Positions 42,870 through 50,975 of a stretch of DNA of 64,000 bases are shown piece after piece. Position numbers and translations under genes: made by a program. The DNA is from an uncultured Collinsella sp. Lineage in GTDB: Bacteria; Actinomycetota; Coriobacteriia; Coriobacteriales; Coriobacteriaceae. Each line of letters starts with the position of its first letter. The stretch's first letter is position 1. Where the stretch lies: positions 1 through 64,000 of the forward strand of contig CATYLC010000003.1 of the NCBI GenBank assembly GCA_958408685.1, in the 5' to 3' direction. The notes beneath the pieces are model-generated. The model searched no databases. It had not been told where the DNA came from and saw nothing but the letters and a program-made list of their open reading frames with translations.

Positions 42870-43727
42870 CTACTCAACGACCTTATCCGGCTGGATGAGC
42901 TCCTCGTAGTAGCTGATATGCTCACGCGCGTCTTCAATCTCGGGCAGCAAGAAGTTGTAGATGACTTCGATGATCATCGTGGCGCTGATCTTGGAGAACG
43001 CAAAGTCGCCCGTCGTCAGCAGCGCTTCGTGGTTGACGGTATTAAAAGTGTAGTCTGCCAGGCGCGCGAGCGGGGATTTGCTGTCGCTGCTGATGACGAC
43101 TACGGTGGCACCGCAGTCGCGAGCCGCTTTTGCCATGCGATTCAGTCGGCGCGATTTGCCGGAGTTTGAGATTAGCACGATGACGTCACCCGGGCGCAAC
43201 GTGAGCGCAAAGCCGATTGATGTCTCGCTAATGGTGCTCGCCATGCAGCGCAGGCCCAGCTGCGAAAACTTAAACGTCGCATCGAGCGCGACCGCGTTCG
43301 TATTGCCCACAGCCGCAAACTCAATAACCCCTGCATGCTTAAGGGCATGCACAACGGCCGCCAGCGTATCGTGGTCGATCCCGTCGATAGTCGCATTAAG
43401 CTCGCTCACCTTGGCAGCCAGGATGTTCTTGAGGCTCTGCTCCATATTGTCGAGCGAGACCTCGTCGGTCAGGCCCTCGTTGCGCTGGCTTTCCAAATCC
43501 CTCGCCAACGAAAACTGAAAGCTGCGGAAGCTACCAAAGCCCAGCTTGCGGCAGAAGCGCGAAACGGTCGCTTCGGACGTGGTGGCGGCGCGTGAGAGCT
43601 GAGCCGCCGTGAGGCGTGGAGCCTCGGACTGGTGCTCCAATATATAGTCGACAATGCGCTGCTCGGATTCGCTGTATCCCTGATGGGTGCTAATGAGGGA
43701 AAGTGCGCTCTTGCTACTATCGGTCAT
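42870..43727 (-). CDS. MurR/RpiR family transcriptional regulator
   Basis: This 285-residue regulator has an N-terminal RpiR helix-turn-helix (about 1-80; SRAATTSEATVSRFCRKLGF) and a C-terminal SIS sugar-isomerase domain (about 125-250; AVGNTNAVALDATFKF, ISNSGKSRRLN) that senses phosphosugars. ATG 43727 follows AGGAG; the longer frame lacks support. It is divergent from the fructose-type PTS gene, so it probably controls that operon in response to a sugar phosphate. Candidate palindromic operators lie in the intergenic region. Confidence 0.88.
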   Translation of the reverse strand: MTDSSKSALSLISTHQGYSESEQRIVDYILEHQSEAPRLTAAQLSRAATTSEATVSRFCRKLGFGSFRSFQFSLARDLESQRNEGLTDEVSLDNMEQSLKNILAAKVSELNATIDGIDHDTLAAVVHALKHAGVIEFAAVGNTNAVALDATFKFSQLGLRCMASTISETSIGFALTLRPGDVIVLISNSGKSRRLNRMAKAARDCGATVVVISSDSKSPLARLADYTFNTVNHEALLTTGDFAFSKISATMIIEVIYNFLLPEIEDAREHISYYEELIQPDKVVE

Positions 43728-43828
43728 GGATGGCTCCTGGTTGGCATGAAAATCTAATTTGATTCGCAATGCCATAGTATACGGGCATTTTCAATTACAA
43801 GATACACCTTGCCGTTTCAAGTGTTGAT

Positions 43829-43872
43829 GGTAAACTTTCACTTACCGTTTACGGTTATGAAAGAACCTTTCA
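43829..43872. promoter_or_regulatory. Divergent intergenic region with two dyads, candidate RpiR operators
   Basis: Two inverted repeats lie here: GGTAA/TTACC (43829-43845) around TTTCA, and TGAAAG/CTTTCA (43858-43872) around AAC. Both contain a TTTCA/TGAAA element. They sit between the divergent RpiR and PTS genes. No measured promoter is known here; the rest of 43728-43999 shows nothing else clear. Confidence 0.4.
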
Positions 43873-43999
43873 CCGGAGAATTGCACCTTGTCTCTTCTCA
43901 CGCGGACGGTAGGTTGGTATCTTTCAGTTGTGGAAAAACGCGCATCGAAGCGCGTGTAGGGGAGCGCCCGAGGGTGCTGTACTCAAGAAGGAGGGACAC

Positions 44000-46003
44000 A
44001 TGGCTAAGTTTGACATCATCGCCGCGACCGGTTGCCCGACCGGCATTGCGCACACCTTCATGGCGAAGGAGGCGCTGGAGAAGGCTGCTGCCGAGCGAGG
44101 TCTGACCATTAAGGTCGAGACTCATGGCCAGGTCGGTGTTGAGAACGAGCTCACCAAGAGCGAGATCGCCGGTGCCAAGGCCGTCGTCGTCGCAGCCGAT
44201 AAGGATGTCCAGGCTGAGCGTTTCGCCGGTAAGCCCATGGTTTCCGTTGGTGTTTCCAAGGCCCTGTCCGTTGAGGCCGCCGGTAAGCTGATCGACCGCG
44301 CGCTCGCCGCCAAGGGCGACGACACGGTTGCCGCTGCCGCCGATGTCGAGGACGAGGTCGAGGAGAAGGAGTCCATCGGTCACGTCATCTACAAGCACCT
44401 CATGAACGGCGTCAGCCACATGCTGGTCTTCGTCGTTGCCGGTGGTGTTCTGACCGCCATTTCGTTCCTATGGGGCATTACGTCCTTTGATTCGACGGCT
44501 GCCGACTACAACAGCTTTGCCGCGATGCTCAAGATTATCGGCGGTATCGCCATGAACCTCATGGTTCCGGTGCTTTCCGCTTACATCGCCGAGTCCATCG
44601 GCAAGCGCCCGGCGCTCGTCCCCGGTTTCGTCGCCGGTATGATTGCCATCCAGGGCTTGCCTGTTAACGCCGATACCGGCATGATCGACGCCGGTGGCGC
44701 AGGTGTGGGCTTTGGCTTCCTGGGCGGCATCGTCGGCGGCTTCCTCGCTGGCTATGTCATCCTGCTGCTCGAGAAGGTTTTCTCTAAAATTCCTGCGAGC
44801 CTTAATGGCCTGAAGGCAATCTTCCTGTATCCGCTGTGCTCTACCGCCATCGTCGGCCTGGTCATGCTCGGTATTTCCGGCCCCATGGCTGCCATTAACC
44901 AGGGCATGATGGATTTCCTGCAGAGCCTCGGTAACTCCGGTCCGGTGATCCTTGGCCTGGCCATCGGCTGCATGTGCGCCTTTGATATGGGCGGCCCGGT
45001 CAACAAGGCTGCTTACGCTACTGGCACCTTCCTGCTCGGTACCGCTCTCGAAGCTGGCGTCGGCACCGAGACCTACAACTTCGGCACCAACTTCATGGCT
45101 GCCGTCTCCGCCGCCTGCATCGTTCCGCCGCTGATCACCACCTTCGCCGTCGTCGTCGGCAAGAAGTATTTCAGCCAGGAGGACCATGACGCCGGTGTCG
45201 TCAACCTCATCCTTGGTTGCACCCACATCACTGAGGGCGCCATTCCGTTCATGACCAAGAACATCTGGCCCGTCATGCCCATCATGATGCTCGGTTCTTC
45301 CATCGCTTCCATCTTGACCATTTTCTTCAACGTTCACGATCCGGCGCCTCACGGTGGCTTCCTGGTCCTGCCCGTTGTCGAGAACGGTCCGCTTTGGGTC
45401 CTCGCGATCCTCATCGGCGCTGTGGTCGGTGGCATCCTGTTCGTGGCCTTCAAGAAGTTCGACTTCGAGAAGAATCAGAAGGCCGCTCCTGCAGCCAAGC
45501 CGGTTGAGGCTCCCAAGGCCGCTGCCGTCGAGGCCCCCAAGGCCGAGGCTGGCGACTTCGTGAAGGTCGAGAACGTCTTTGTCGCCGAGGACTTCGCTTC
45601 TCGTGACGAGGCTCTGAGCTTTGTCTCCAACCAGGCCGTTAAGGCCGGTATCGCCGGCGATGCCGACGCCGTGATGAACGCCTTCCTGGCCCGCGAGGCC
45701 GAGGGCACCACGGGCATGATGGAGGGCTTCGCCATTCCGCATGCCAAGTCCGACGCCATCACCGAGGCCGCTGTCATCGTCGTCAAGGACGACTCTGGCG
45801 TGACCGGTTGGGACACCATGGACGGCGCTCCCGTCAACGTGGCTATTGCCCTGCTCATCCCCGGTGCACAGGCCGGCACCACGCACCTCAAGATCCTGTC
45901 CAAGGTCGCCGAGGCGCTCATGGACGAGGACTTCCGTGCCACCGTCAAGGGTTCCACCGACGCCGCCGAGATCGCCAAGACGATCAACGCCCGCCTGGTC
46001 TAA
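44000..46003 (+). CDS. Fructose-type PTS transporter, fused EIIBCA
   Basis: This 667-residue fused permease imports and phosphorylates a sugar. Domain order is IIB (about 1-100, phosphocysteine C12 in ATGCPTGIAHTF), a membrane IIC of eight to ten helices (about 125-470), then an Ala/Pro linker and IIA (about 515-667, His 581 in GFAIPHAKSDAI). The IIB motif is the fructose class. ATG 44000 follows AAGGAGGG. With HPr, EI and two PfkB kinases downstream, the sugar is probably fructose or a relative whose 1-phosphate is the product. Confidence 0.92.
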   Translation: MAKFDIIAATGCPTGIAHTFMAKEALEKAAAERGLTIKVETHGQVGVENELTKSEIAGAKAVVVAADKDVQAERFAGKPMVSVGVSKALSVEAAGKLIDRALAAKGDDTVAAAADVEDEVEEKESIGHVIYKHLMNGVSHMLVFVVAGGVLTAISFLWGITSFDSTAADYNSFAAMLKIIGGIAMNLMVPVLSAYIAESIGKRPALVPGFVAGMIAIQGLPVNADTGMIDAGGAGVGFGFLGGIVGGFLAGYVILLLEKVFSKIPASLNGLKAIFLYPLCSTAIVGLVMLGISGPMAAINQGMMDFLQSLGNSGPVILGLAIGCMCAFDMGGPVNKAAYATGTFLLGTALEAGVGTETYNFGTNFMAAVSAACIVPPLITTFAVVVGKKYFSQEDHDAGVVNLILGCTHITEGAIPFMTKNIWPVMPIMMLGSSIASILTIFFNVHDPAPHGGFLVLPVVENGPLWVLAILIGAVVGGILFVAFKKFDFEKNQKAAPAAKPVEAPKAAAVEAPKAEAGDFVKVENVFVAEDFASRDEALSFVSNQAVKAGIAGDADAVMNAFLAREAEGTTGMMEGFAIPHAKSDAITEAAVIVVKDDSGVTGWDTMDGAPVNVAIALLIPGAQAGTTHLKILSKVAEALMDEDFRATVKGSTDAAEIAKTINARLV

Positions 46004-46039
46004 TCCAGCAATACGCGAATACCATCGCCCTCTGCACAA

Positions 46040-46076
46040 AAGGCGAGGACTCCACTAGGAGCCCCCGCCTTTTTTC
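46040..46076 (+). terminator. Terminator of the PTS permease gene
   Basis: AGGCGAGG-CTCC and GGAG-CCCCGCCT form an imperfect GC-rich stem followed by TTTTTTC. Confidence 0.8.
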
Positions 46077-46086
46077 TATCCCTCCC

Positions 46087-46159
46087 ATAAGTTGCGGTGA
46101 AATAGGGACTGTTTAAACGATTCAACTCCAAATTCAGTCCCTATTTCACCGCAACTTAT
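46087..46159. repeat. Palindromic intergenic repeat, family A, copy 2
   Basis: The arms 46087-46110 and 46136-46159 are exact 24-bp inverted complements (ATAAGTTGCGGTGAAATAGG plus GACT). The 25-base centre is A/T-rich. This is the most perfect copy in the window. It sits downstream of the PTS terminator and is separate from it. Confidence 0.88.
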
Positions 46160-46255
46160 AAAAGGGTATAGAGGGGGCTACCTATCGAGTCTTTATCGCG
46201 AACAGTTCATCAGCCAGAATTCTTTTCAGCCGACATTACTTTGGACCGACTGGGT

Positions 46256-46419
46256 TTCCGCAGCTTGCTCGCCCACAGGGGCCCGCGCGCGGCCTGTGAG
46301 ATTTATCGCGAGTTCCGCACGAGCCGAAGAGCACTTAATGTGCTCTTCGTGCGAGCAGGACTGTAGAGCAGGAAATCTCACAGGCCGCGCGCGGGCCCCT
46401 GTGGGCGAGCAAGCGGAAG
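46256..46419. repeat. Nested inverted repeat with 42-bp perfect arms
   Basis: Outer arms 46263-46304 and 46373-46414 are perfect 42-bp inverted complements, GC-rich (for example GGGGCCCGCGCGCGGCC), and extend further to TTCCG/CGGAA with a two-base bulge. Inside lies a second bulged hairpin at 46311-46374 that recurs at 57871-57937. The whole unit is about 164 bp in a 550-base gap between PTS and HPr genes. It encodes no credible protein. Confidence 0.88.
46311..46374 (+). repeat. Bulged-hairpin repeat, family B, copy 1
   Basis: AGTTCCGCACGAGCCGAAG starts a stem: CGCAC, then unpaired GAGCC, then GAAGAGCAC pairing with GTGCTCTTC and GTGCG. The unit ends AGCAGGACTGT and GCAGGAA. The second copy (57871-57937) has the same flanks and bulge but a different, still-pairing upper stem. 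Confidence 0.75.
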
Positions 46420-46552
46420 ACAAACACATCTGTCCAATAATTCGTCTGAAACATAATGAAAAACCGTTTGATGTGAGTTAATATAAACAACGTCGTGAAT
46501 CTGACTCCTGCCACATACATGACAGGGGTTAAACACAAAAAAGGAGTCAACT

Positions 46553-46816
46553 ATGGTTTCTGAGAAGGCTACCCTCGTTAATCCTCAGGGTCTGCACATG
46601 CGTCCGGCTGGTCTGTTCGCCTCCACCATGGGCAAGTACGCCTGTGACGTGACGGTCGTCACCCCCGAGAAGGAGGTCAACGGCAAGTCCCCGATGGCCC
46701 TTATGGCTGCTGGTATCCCCTGCGGCACCGAGGTCGAGGTCAAGTGCGACGGCGCTGACGAGGCCGAGGCTCTGGCTGCTGCCATCGAGCTCATCAAGAG
46801 CGGTCTTGGCGAGTAG
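46553..46816 (+). CDS. ptsH: Phosphocarrier protein HPr
   Basis: This 87-residue general PTS phosphocarrier has the active His15 (NPQGLHMRPAG), which accepts phosphate from Enzyme I. Ser46 (NGKSPMALM) is the position phosphorylated by HPr kinase in Firmicutes; its presence does not prove such regulation here. ATG 46553 follows AAAAAGGAG. It lies between the sugar-specific permease and EI, so the whole phosphorelay is grouped. Confidence 0.96.
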   Translation: MVSEKATLVNPQGLHMRPAGLFASTMGKYACDVTVVTPEKEVNGKSPMALMAAGIPCGTEVEVKCDGADEAEALAAAIELIKSGLGE

Positions 46817-46943
46817 AACTCAAATGGGTCGCATGTTGAACAACTAAGTTCATATTTGGGGGCGCAGTGACCTGTTCTAAGGTAGCTGCGCTCTTTTGTC
46901 ATGGATATGGCAAAACGCTTTATCACATGACACGGAGAGAGGA

Positions 46944-48653
46944 ATGGGAATGTATCAGGGAGTCAACGCTTCCGAGGGCATCGGTATCGGCACCGTCATG
47001 GTCGCCGTCGATCCCGACTTGACGTTTGAGCCGCACGAGGTTGCTGATTCGGCAGCAGAGAAGGAGCGCTATCAGTCCGCTCTTTCGGTCTTCTGCGAGA
47101 AGACCCAGGCTCAGGCCGACCACATGAAGGAGACGGTGGGCGAGGCCGAGGCCGAGATCATGAGCGGACACATTGTCCTGGCTCAGGACCCGGGCATGAC
47201 CGACGCCATCAACGCCGCCATTGACGGTGGTACCTGCGCCGAGCAGGCGCTCATGGACACCTCGACCATGTTCGAGAACATGTTCCTGTCCATGGACGAC
47301 GAGATGTTCCGTCTGCGCGCGGCCGACATCGCCGACATCCGCACCGGTATTCTGGCCGAGCTGCTGGGTAAGGAGGTCGTCGACCTCTCCGTCCTGCCCG
47401 AGAACACCGTCGTTGTCGTGCACGACCTCACGCCGTCCATGACCGCCACGATCGATAAGGCCCACGTTGCCGGTATCGTCACCGAGACCGGTGGCCGCAC
47501 GTCGCATTCCGCGATCATTGCGCGCGCCCTCGAGATCCCGGCTGTCCTTTCGGTTTCCAACAGCTGCACCGCTCTGCGCAACGGCATGACCGTCGTCGTC
47601 GACGGTGGCAAGGGTATCGTCGAGGCCGATCCCGACGAGGAGACGCTCGCTGCCTACACCGCCAAGGCCGAGGCCTTCGCTGCCGAGAAGGCAGCCCTCG
47701 AGGCCTTCCGTGGCAAGCCGTCCGTGACTGCCGATGGCATCAAGAAGATCATCGCCTGCAACATCGGTAACCCCGATGACGTGCCCAACGCGCTCGATCA
47801 CGACGCCGAGGCCATCGGTCTGTTCCGCTCCGAGTTCCTGTTCATGGACTCTGCCGAGCTTCCTTCCGAGGAGGAGCAGTTCAACGCCTACCGTAAGGTC
47901 GCCAGCGCGCTCAAGGGTGCTCCGGTCATCATCCGCACGCTCGATGTGGGTGGCGACAAGGAGATTCCGTATCTGCACATGGTCAAGGAAGATAACCCCT
48001 TCATGGGCTTCCGCGCCGTGCGTTACTGCCTGGCCAATCCCGACCAGTACAAGGTCCAGCTCCGCGCTCTGCTGCGCGCTAGCGCCTTCGGAGACGTTAA
48101 GATCATGATCCCGCTCGTCACCTGCGTCGAGGAGGTCTTGGCTGTCAAGGAGCTCGTCGAGCAGTGCAAGGCCGAGCTGACCGAAGAGGGTCGCAAGTTC
48201 AACGAGAACATCGAGGTCGGCATTATGGTTGAGACGCCCGCCGCTTCGCTGCTCGCTGACCGTCTTGCCGAGGTTGCCGACTTCTTCTCCATCGGCACCA
48301 ACGACCTGATCGGCTACACCATGTGCGCCGACCGTGGCAATGACACCATCTCCAACCTGTACCAGGTGTACTATCCCGCCGTGCTCCGCTCGCTCAAGAA
48401 CATCATCGAGAGCGGTGTGAAGGCCGGTATCATGGTCGGTATGTGCGGCGAGGCCGCTGCCGATCCGCTGCTCGAGCCTTTGCTGATCAGCTGGGGCCTG
48501 GAGGAGTTCTCGATGAGCGCTCCGTCCATCCTGCGCGCCCGCAAGACCATCAGCCAGTGGACCAAGGCCGAGTGCGACGAGCTCGCCGAGAAGGCGCTCG
48601 CCTGCAACACCGCTGCCGAGGTCAAGGCACTGCTCGAGTCCGCAGCTCGCTAA
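46944..48653 (+). CDS. ptsI: PTS Enzyme I (PEP-protein phosphotransferase)
   Basis: This 569-residue enzyme moves phosphate from PEP to HPr. Active-site His188 is in GGRTSHSAIIAR. The TIM-barrel PEP domain shows LDVGGDKEIPYL, GFRAVRYCL and the catalytic Cys region MCGEAAADP. ATG 46944 follows CGGAGAGAGG. It is 127 bases after ptsH. A GC hairpin without a T-tract (48671-48700) separates it from the kinase gene. Confidence 0.95.
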   Translation: MGMYQGVNASEGIGIGTVMVAVDPDLTFEPHEVADSAAEKERYQSALSVFCEKTQAQADHMKETVGEAEAEIMSGHIVLAQDPGMTDAINAAIDGGTCAEQALMDTSTMFENMFLSMDDEMFRLRAADIADIRTGILAELLGKEVVDLSVLPENTVVVVHDLTPSMTATIDKAHVAGIVTETGGRTSHSAIIARALEIPAVLSVSNSCTALRNGMTVVVDGGKGIVEADPDEETLAAYTAKAEAFAAEKAALEAFRGKPSVTADGIKKIIACNIGNPDDVPNALDHDAEAIGLFRSEFLFMDSAELPSEEEQFNAYRKVASALKGAPVIIRTLDVGGDKEIPYLHMVKEDNPFMGFRAVRYCLANPDQYKVQLRALLRASAFGDVKIMIPLVTCVEEVLAVKELVEQCKAELTEEGRKFNENIEVGIMVETPAASLLADRLAEVADFFSIGTNDLIGYTMCADRGNDTISNLYQVYYPAVLRSLKNIIESGVKAGIMVGMCGEAAADPLLEPLLISWGLEEFSMSAPSILRARKTISQWTKAECDELAEKALACNTAAEVKALLESAAR

Positions 48654-48670
48654 TTTGGTATCAGAGGTAA

Positions 48671-48700
48671 CCGCGTGGTTGGAATGGGCCGGCCACGCGG
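48671..48700 (+). other. Hairpin between ptsI and the kinase gene
   Basis: CCGCGTGG and CCACGCGG can form an eight-pair stem, with an inner GGCC/GGCC region and no T-run. It is more likely an mRNA processing or stabilising structure than a terminator. Confidence 0.4.
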
Positions 48701-48727
48701 CCCTCACATATACAGGGGGTACTGTAA

Positions 48728-49660
48728 ATGTTCTACACGCTAACCGCTAACCCGGCTGTCGACATGACGGTTTCGAGCTCTCCGCTCGAGCCCGACGAGA
48801 ACGTCCGCACCGGCTCGGCCAGCTACACGGCTAACGGCAAGGGCCTCGACGTGTCCTTCGCCTTTAAGAAGATGGGCGTCGATACCGTCGCGCTCGGCTT
48901 CTTCGCCGGCTTCACGGGCAAGTTCATCGTCGAGGAGGTCATGAACCTGGGCTGCCTGTGCCGCCCGGTCTGGACCGACGGTATCACGCGCATCAACACC
49001 TACGTCAACGATGGCCAGCACGAGTACGGCATCCTGAACCCCGGCGCTCCTATTACGCCGCAGCACCAGGAGGAGCTGTACAACATCCTGGACACCGCGG
49101 GCGATCTTGAGTGCCTGATCGTCTCCGGCTCCGTGCCTCCCAAAGCTACGCCTGACTTCCTGGCTAAGGTCATGGAGCACGCTCAGGCTCGTGGCGCCGA
49201 CGTCGTCCTGGACCTGTCCTCCGACAAGCTCAAGGAGCTCGCTCACAAGAAGCCGCTGCTCATCAAGCCGAACCATCATGAGATGAAGGCCATCTTCGGC
49301 GTGCCGGTCGACACCGACGACGAGGTTCGCGTTGCCATGAAGATGGCTCACGACGCTGGCGTTCAGAACGTGCTGCTCACCCGTGGTAGCCGCGGCGACG
49401 CTTACTTCTCCAACGGCGAGGACATCTGGTACGCCAAGCGTGAGTTCAACATCAAGCTGGTTTCTTCCGTCTGCGCCGGCGACTGCACCCTCGCTGCGTT
49501 CCTGCACAAGTGGTACAGGGATCGCGACAACGTCGAGGAGGCCATGAAGCTCGCTATGGCCACCGGCGCCAACGTTGCCGAGTCCGTCGGCATTGGCGAC
49601 TTCGGTCACGTCGACGAGTACAGCAAGCGCGTTGCTGTTCGCAAGCTCGATCGTCAGTAA
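48728..49660 (+). CDS. fruK: 1-phosphofructokinase-type PfkB kinase, paralog 1
   Basis: This 310-residue PfkB-family kinase probably phosphorylates fructose 1-phosphate or tagatose-6-phosphate. The N-terminal TLTANPAVDMTV, the NGKGLDVS substrate motif and a C-terminal anion-hole motif CAGDCTLAAF are visible. The family usually has GAGDS: the catalytic Asp is kept while the flanking positions are Cys. ATG 48728 follows a GGGGG stretch. The gene ends in a strong terminator. It is clearly similar to the next gene. Confidence 0.88.
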   Translation: MFYTLTANPAVDMTVSSSPLEPDENVRTGSASYTANGKGLDVSFAFKKMGVDTVALGFFAGFTGKFIVEEVMNLGCLCRPVWTDGITRINTYVNDGQHEYGILNPGAPITPQHQEELYNILDTAGDLECLIVSGSVPPKATPDFLAKVMEHAQARGADVVLDLSSDKLKELAHKKPLLIKPNHHEMKAIFGVPVDTDDEVRVAMKMAHDAGVQNVLLTRGSRGDAYFSNGEDIWYAKREFNIKLVSSVCAGDCTLAAFLHKWYRDRDNVEEAMKLAMATGANVAESVGIGDFGHVDEYSKRVAVRKLDRQ

Positions 49661-49688
49661 TCGAAACGCGACATATTCGTGCGCATGC

Positions 49689-49720
49689 GGCGCCCCGGTT
49701 TCGGCCGGGGCGCCTTTTTT
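49689..49720 (+). terminator. Terminator of kinase paralog 1
   Basis: GGCGCCCCGG and CCGGGGCGCC form a ten-pair stem with a six-base loop, followed by TTTTTT. Confidence 0.93.
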
Positions 49721-49849
49721 GTTCCGTCATGGGGGAGAGGTGTCCTTCCGTACTTCATCGCTTCCACACCGTTCACCGAGTTGTCCTAGCCTTTTACCGA
49801 TGCGTGGAATATACTTTCATCAACACGTTGCTTCGTGAAAGGAACATTC

Positions 49850-50782
49850 ATGATTTATACGCTCACTGCAAATCCCGCCATCGACTACAACATCGCCTGC
49901 GACGGCCTTGCTGCCAACACCGTCACGCGTACCCGCAACGCCGTCTACACGCCCAACGGCAAGGGCCTCAACGTCTCGTTTACGCTTGACCACTACGGTG
50001 TCGACACCACGATCTTGGGTTTCTTCGCCGGCTTCTCGGGTGAGTTTATCGTTAAGGGCGCCGAGGCCCTGGGCGTGCCCGTCAAGCCCGTGTGGACCGA
50101 CGGCATCACGCGCGTCAACGTGTTCCTCAATGCCGGCCCCGACACCGAGTACAACATGGTCAACGCCGGTGCCGCCATCAACGAGGCTAACGAGCAGGAG
50201 ATGTTTGAGCTCATCGATTCACTCGATGACATGACCTGCCTGGTCATCAGCGGCTCGCTGCCTCCCAACACTTCCGAGGGCTTCTTGGCCGAGGTCCTGC
50301 GCCGTGTCAAGGCCAAGGGGGCCGAGTTCGTCCTCGACATCTCGAGCCATCAGCTGGCAGACCTCATTGCTCTGGAGCCACTGCTGATCAAGCCCAATGA
50401 CGATGAGCTGCTCGACATCTTTGGCATTAAGGTGAGCGGTGGCGACGATGAGTCCGTCAAGGGCGCTATGGCCGAGCTTCATACCAAGGGCGCCAAGAAC
50501 GTGCTGCTGACCCTTGGTGGCGCCGGTGCGTACTTTTCCAACGGCGAGCACATCTGGTTTGCCAACCGCACCTTTGAGGTCAAGCTGCTGTCGACGGTGT
50601 GCGCCGGCGATTCCTCGCTCGCTGCCTTCCTGTCCGTGTGGCACGACGCCCCCGAGCGCGTCGAGGACGCTCTGCGCCTTTCGATGGCTACCGGCGCCAA
50701 CGTGGTCGAGTGCCCCGGTCTGGGCGATTTTGCCAAGGTGGACGAATATAAGAAGCATATCGAGGTTCGCCAGGTCTGCTAG
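49850..50782 (+). CDS. fruK: 1-phosphofructokinase-type PfkB kinase, paralog 2
   Basis: This 310-residue PfkB kinase is homologous to the preceding gene throughout, with matching TLTANPAIDYNI, NGKGLNVSF and CAGDSSLAAF (Ser at the position where paralog 1 has Cys). The pair probably arose by duplication and may differ in substrate, such as fructose 1-phosphate versus another hexose phosphate. ATG 49850 follows GAAAGGAA. A TATACT element at about 49810 suggests its own promoter, since a strong terminator separates the pair. Confidence 0.88.
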   Translation: MIYTLTANPAIDYNIACDGLAANTVTRTRNAVYTPNGKGLNVSFTLDHYGVDTTILGFFAGFSGEFIVKGAEALGVPVKPVWTDGITRVNVFLNAGPDTEYNMVNAGAAINEANEQEMFELIDSLDDMTCLVISGSLPPNTSEGFLAEVLRRVKAKGAEFVLDISSHQLADLIALEPLLIKPNDDELLDIFGIKVSGGDDESVKGAMAELHTKGAKNVLLTLGGAGAYFSNGEHIWFANRTFEVKLLSTVCAGDSSLAAFLSVWHDAPERVEDALRLSMATGANVVECPGLGDFAKVDEYKKHIEVRQVC

Positions 50783-50803
50783 AGCATCGATACATCGTTG
50801 CCG

Positions 50804-50839
50804 AACACCCGCTTTGGATCTCCGAGGCGGGTGTTTTTT
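50804..50839 (+). terminator. Terminator of kinase paralog 2
   Basis: AACACCCGC and GCGGGTGTT form a nine-pair stem followed by TTTT. Confidence 0.9.
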
Positions 50840-50975
50840 GTGCGCTGAAGTATGTGGCGTTTGCTGTCTCGATTTATCGAATCGACGACGCGATTGCGTG
50901 TGCGCGCTTTCTCGTTTCTTGTTAGACTTCTTGAGAACCATCGATTAACGCTCGCAAGTGCAGGAGGCCATGGGC

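Noticed and set aside
46256..46419. Integron attC site or phage attachment site
   Set aside because: There is no integrase, no conserved attC core and no cassette structure around the palindrome.
46226..46550. Short frames on both strands in the large inverted repeat
   Set aside because: They are mirror images caused by the palindrome, have no ribosome-binding site and no recognisable protein features.
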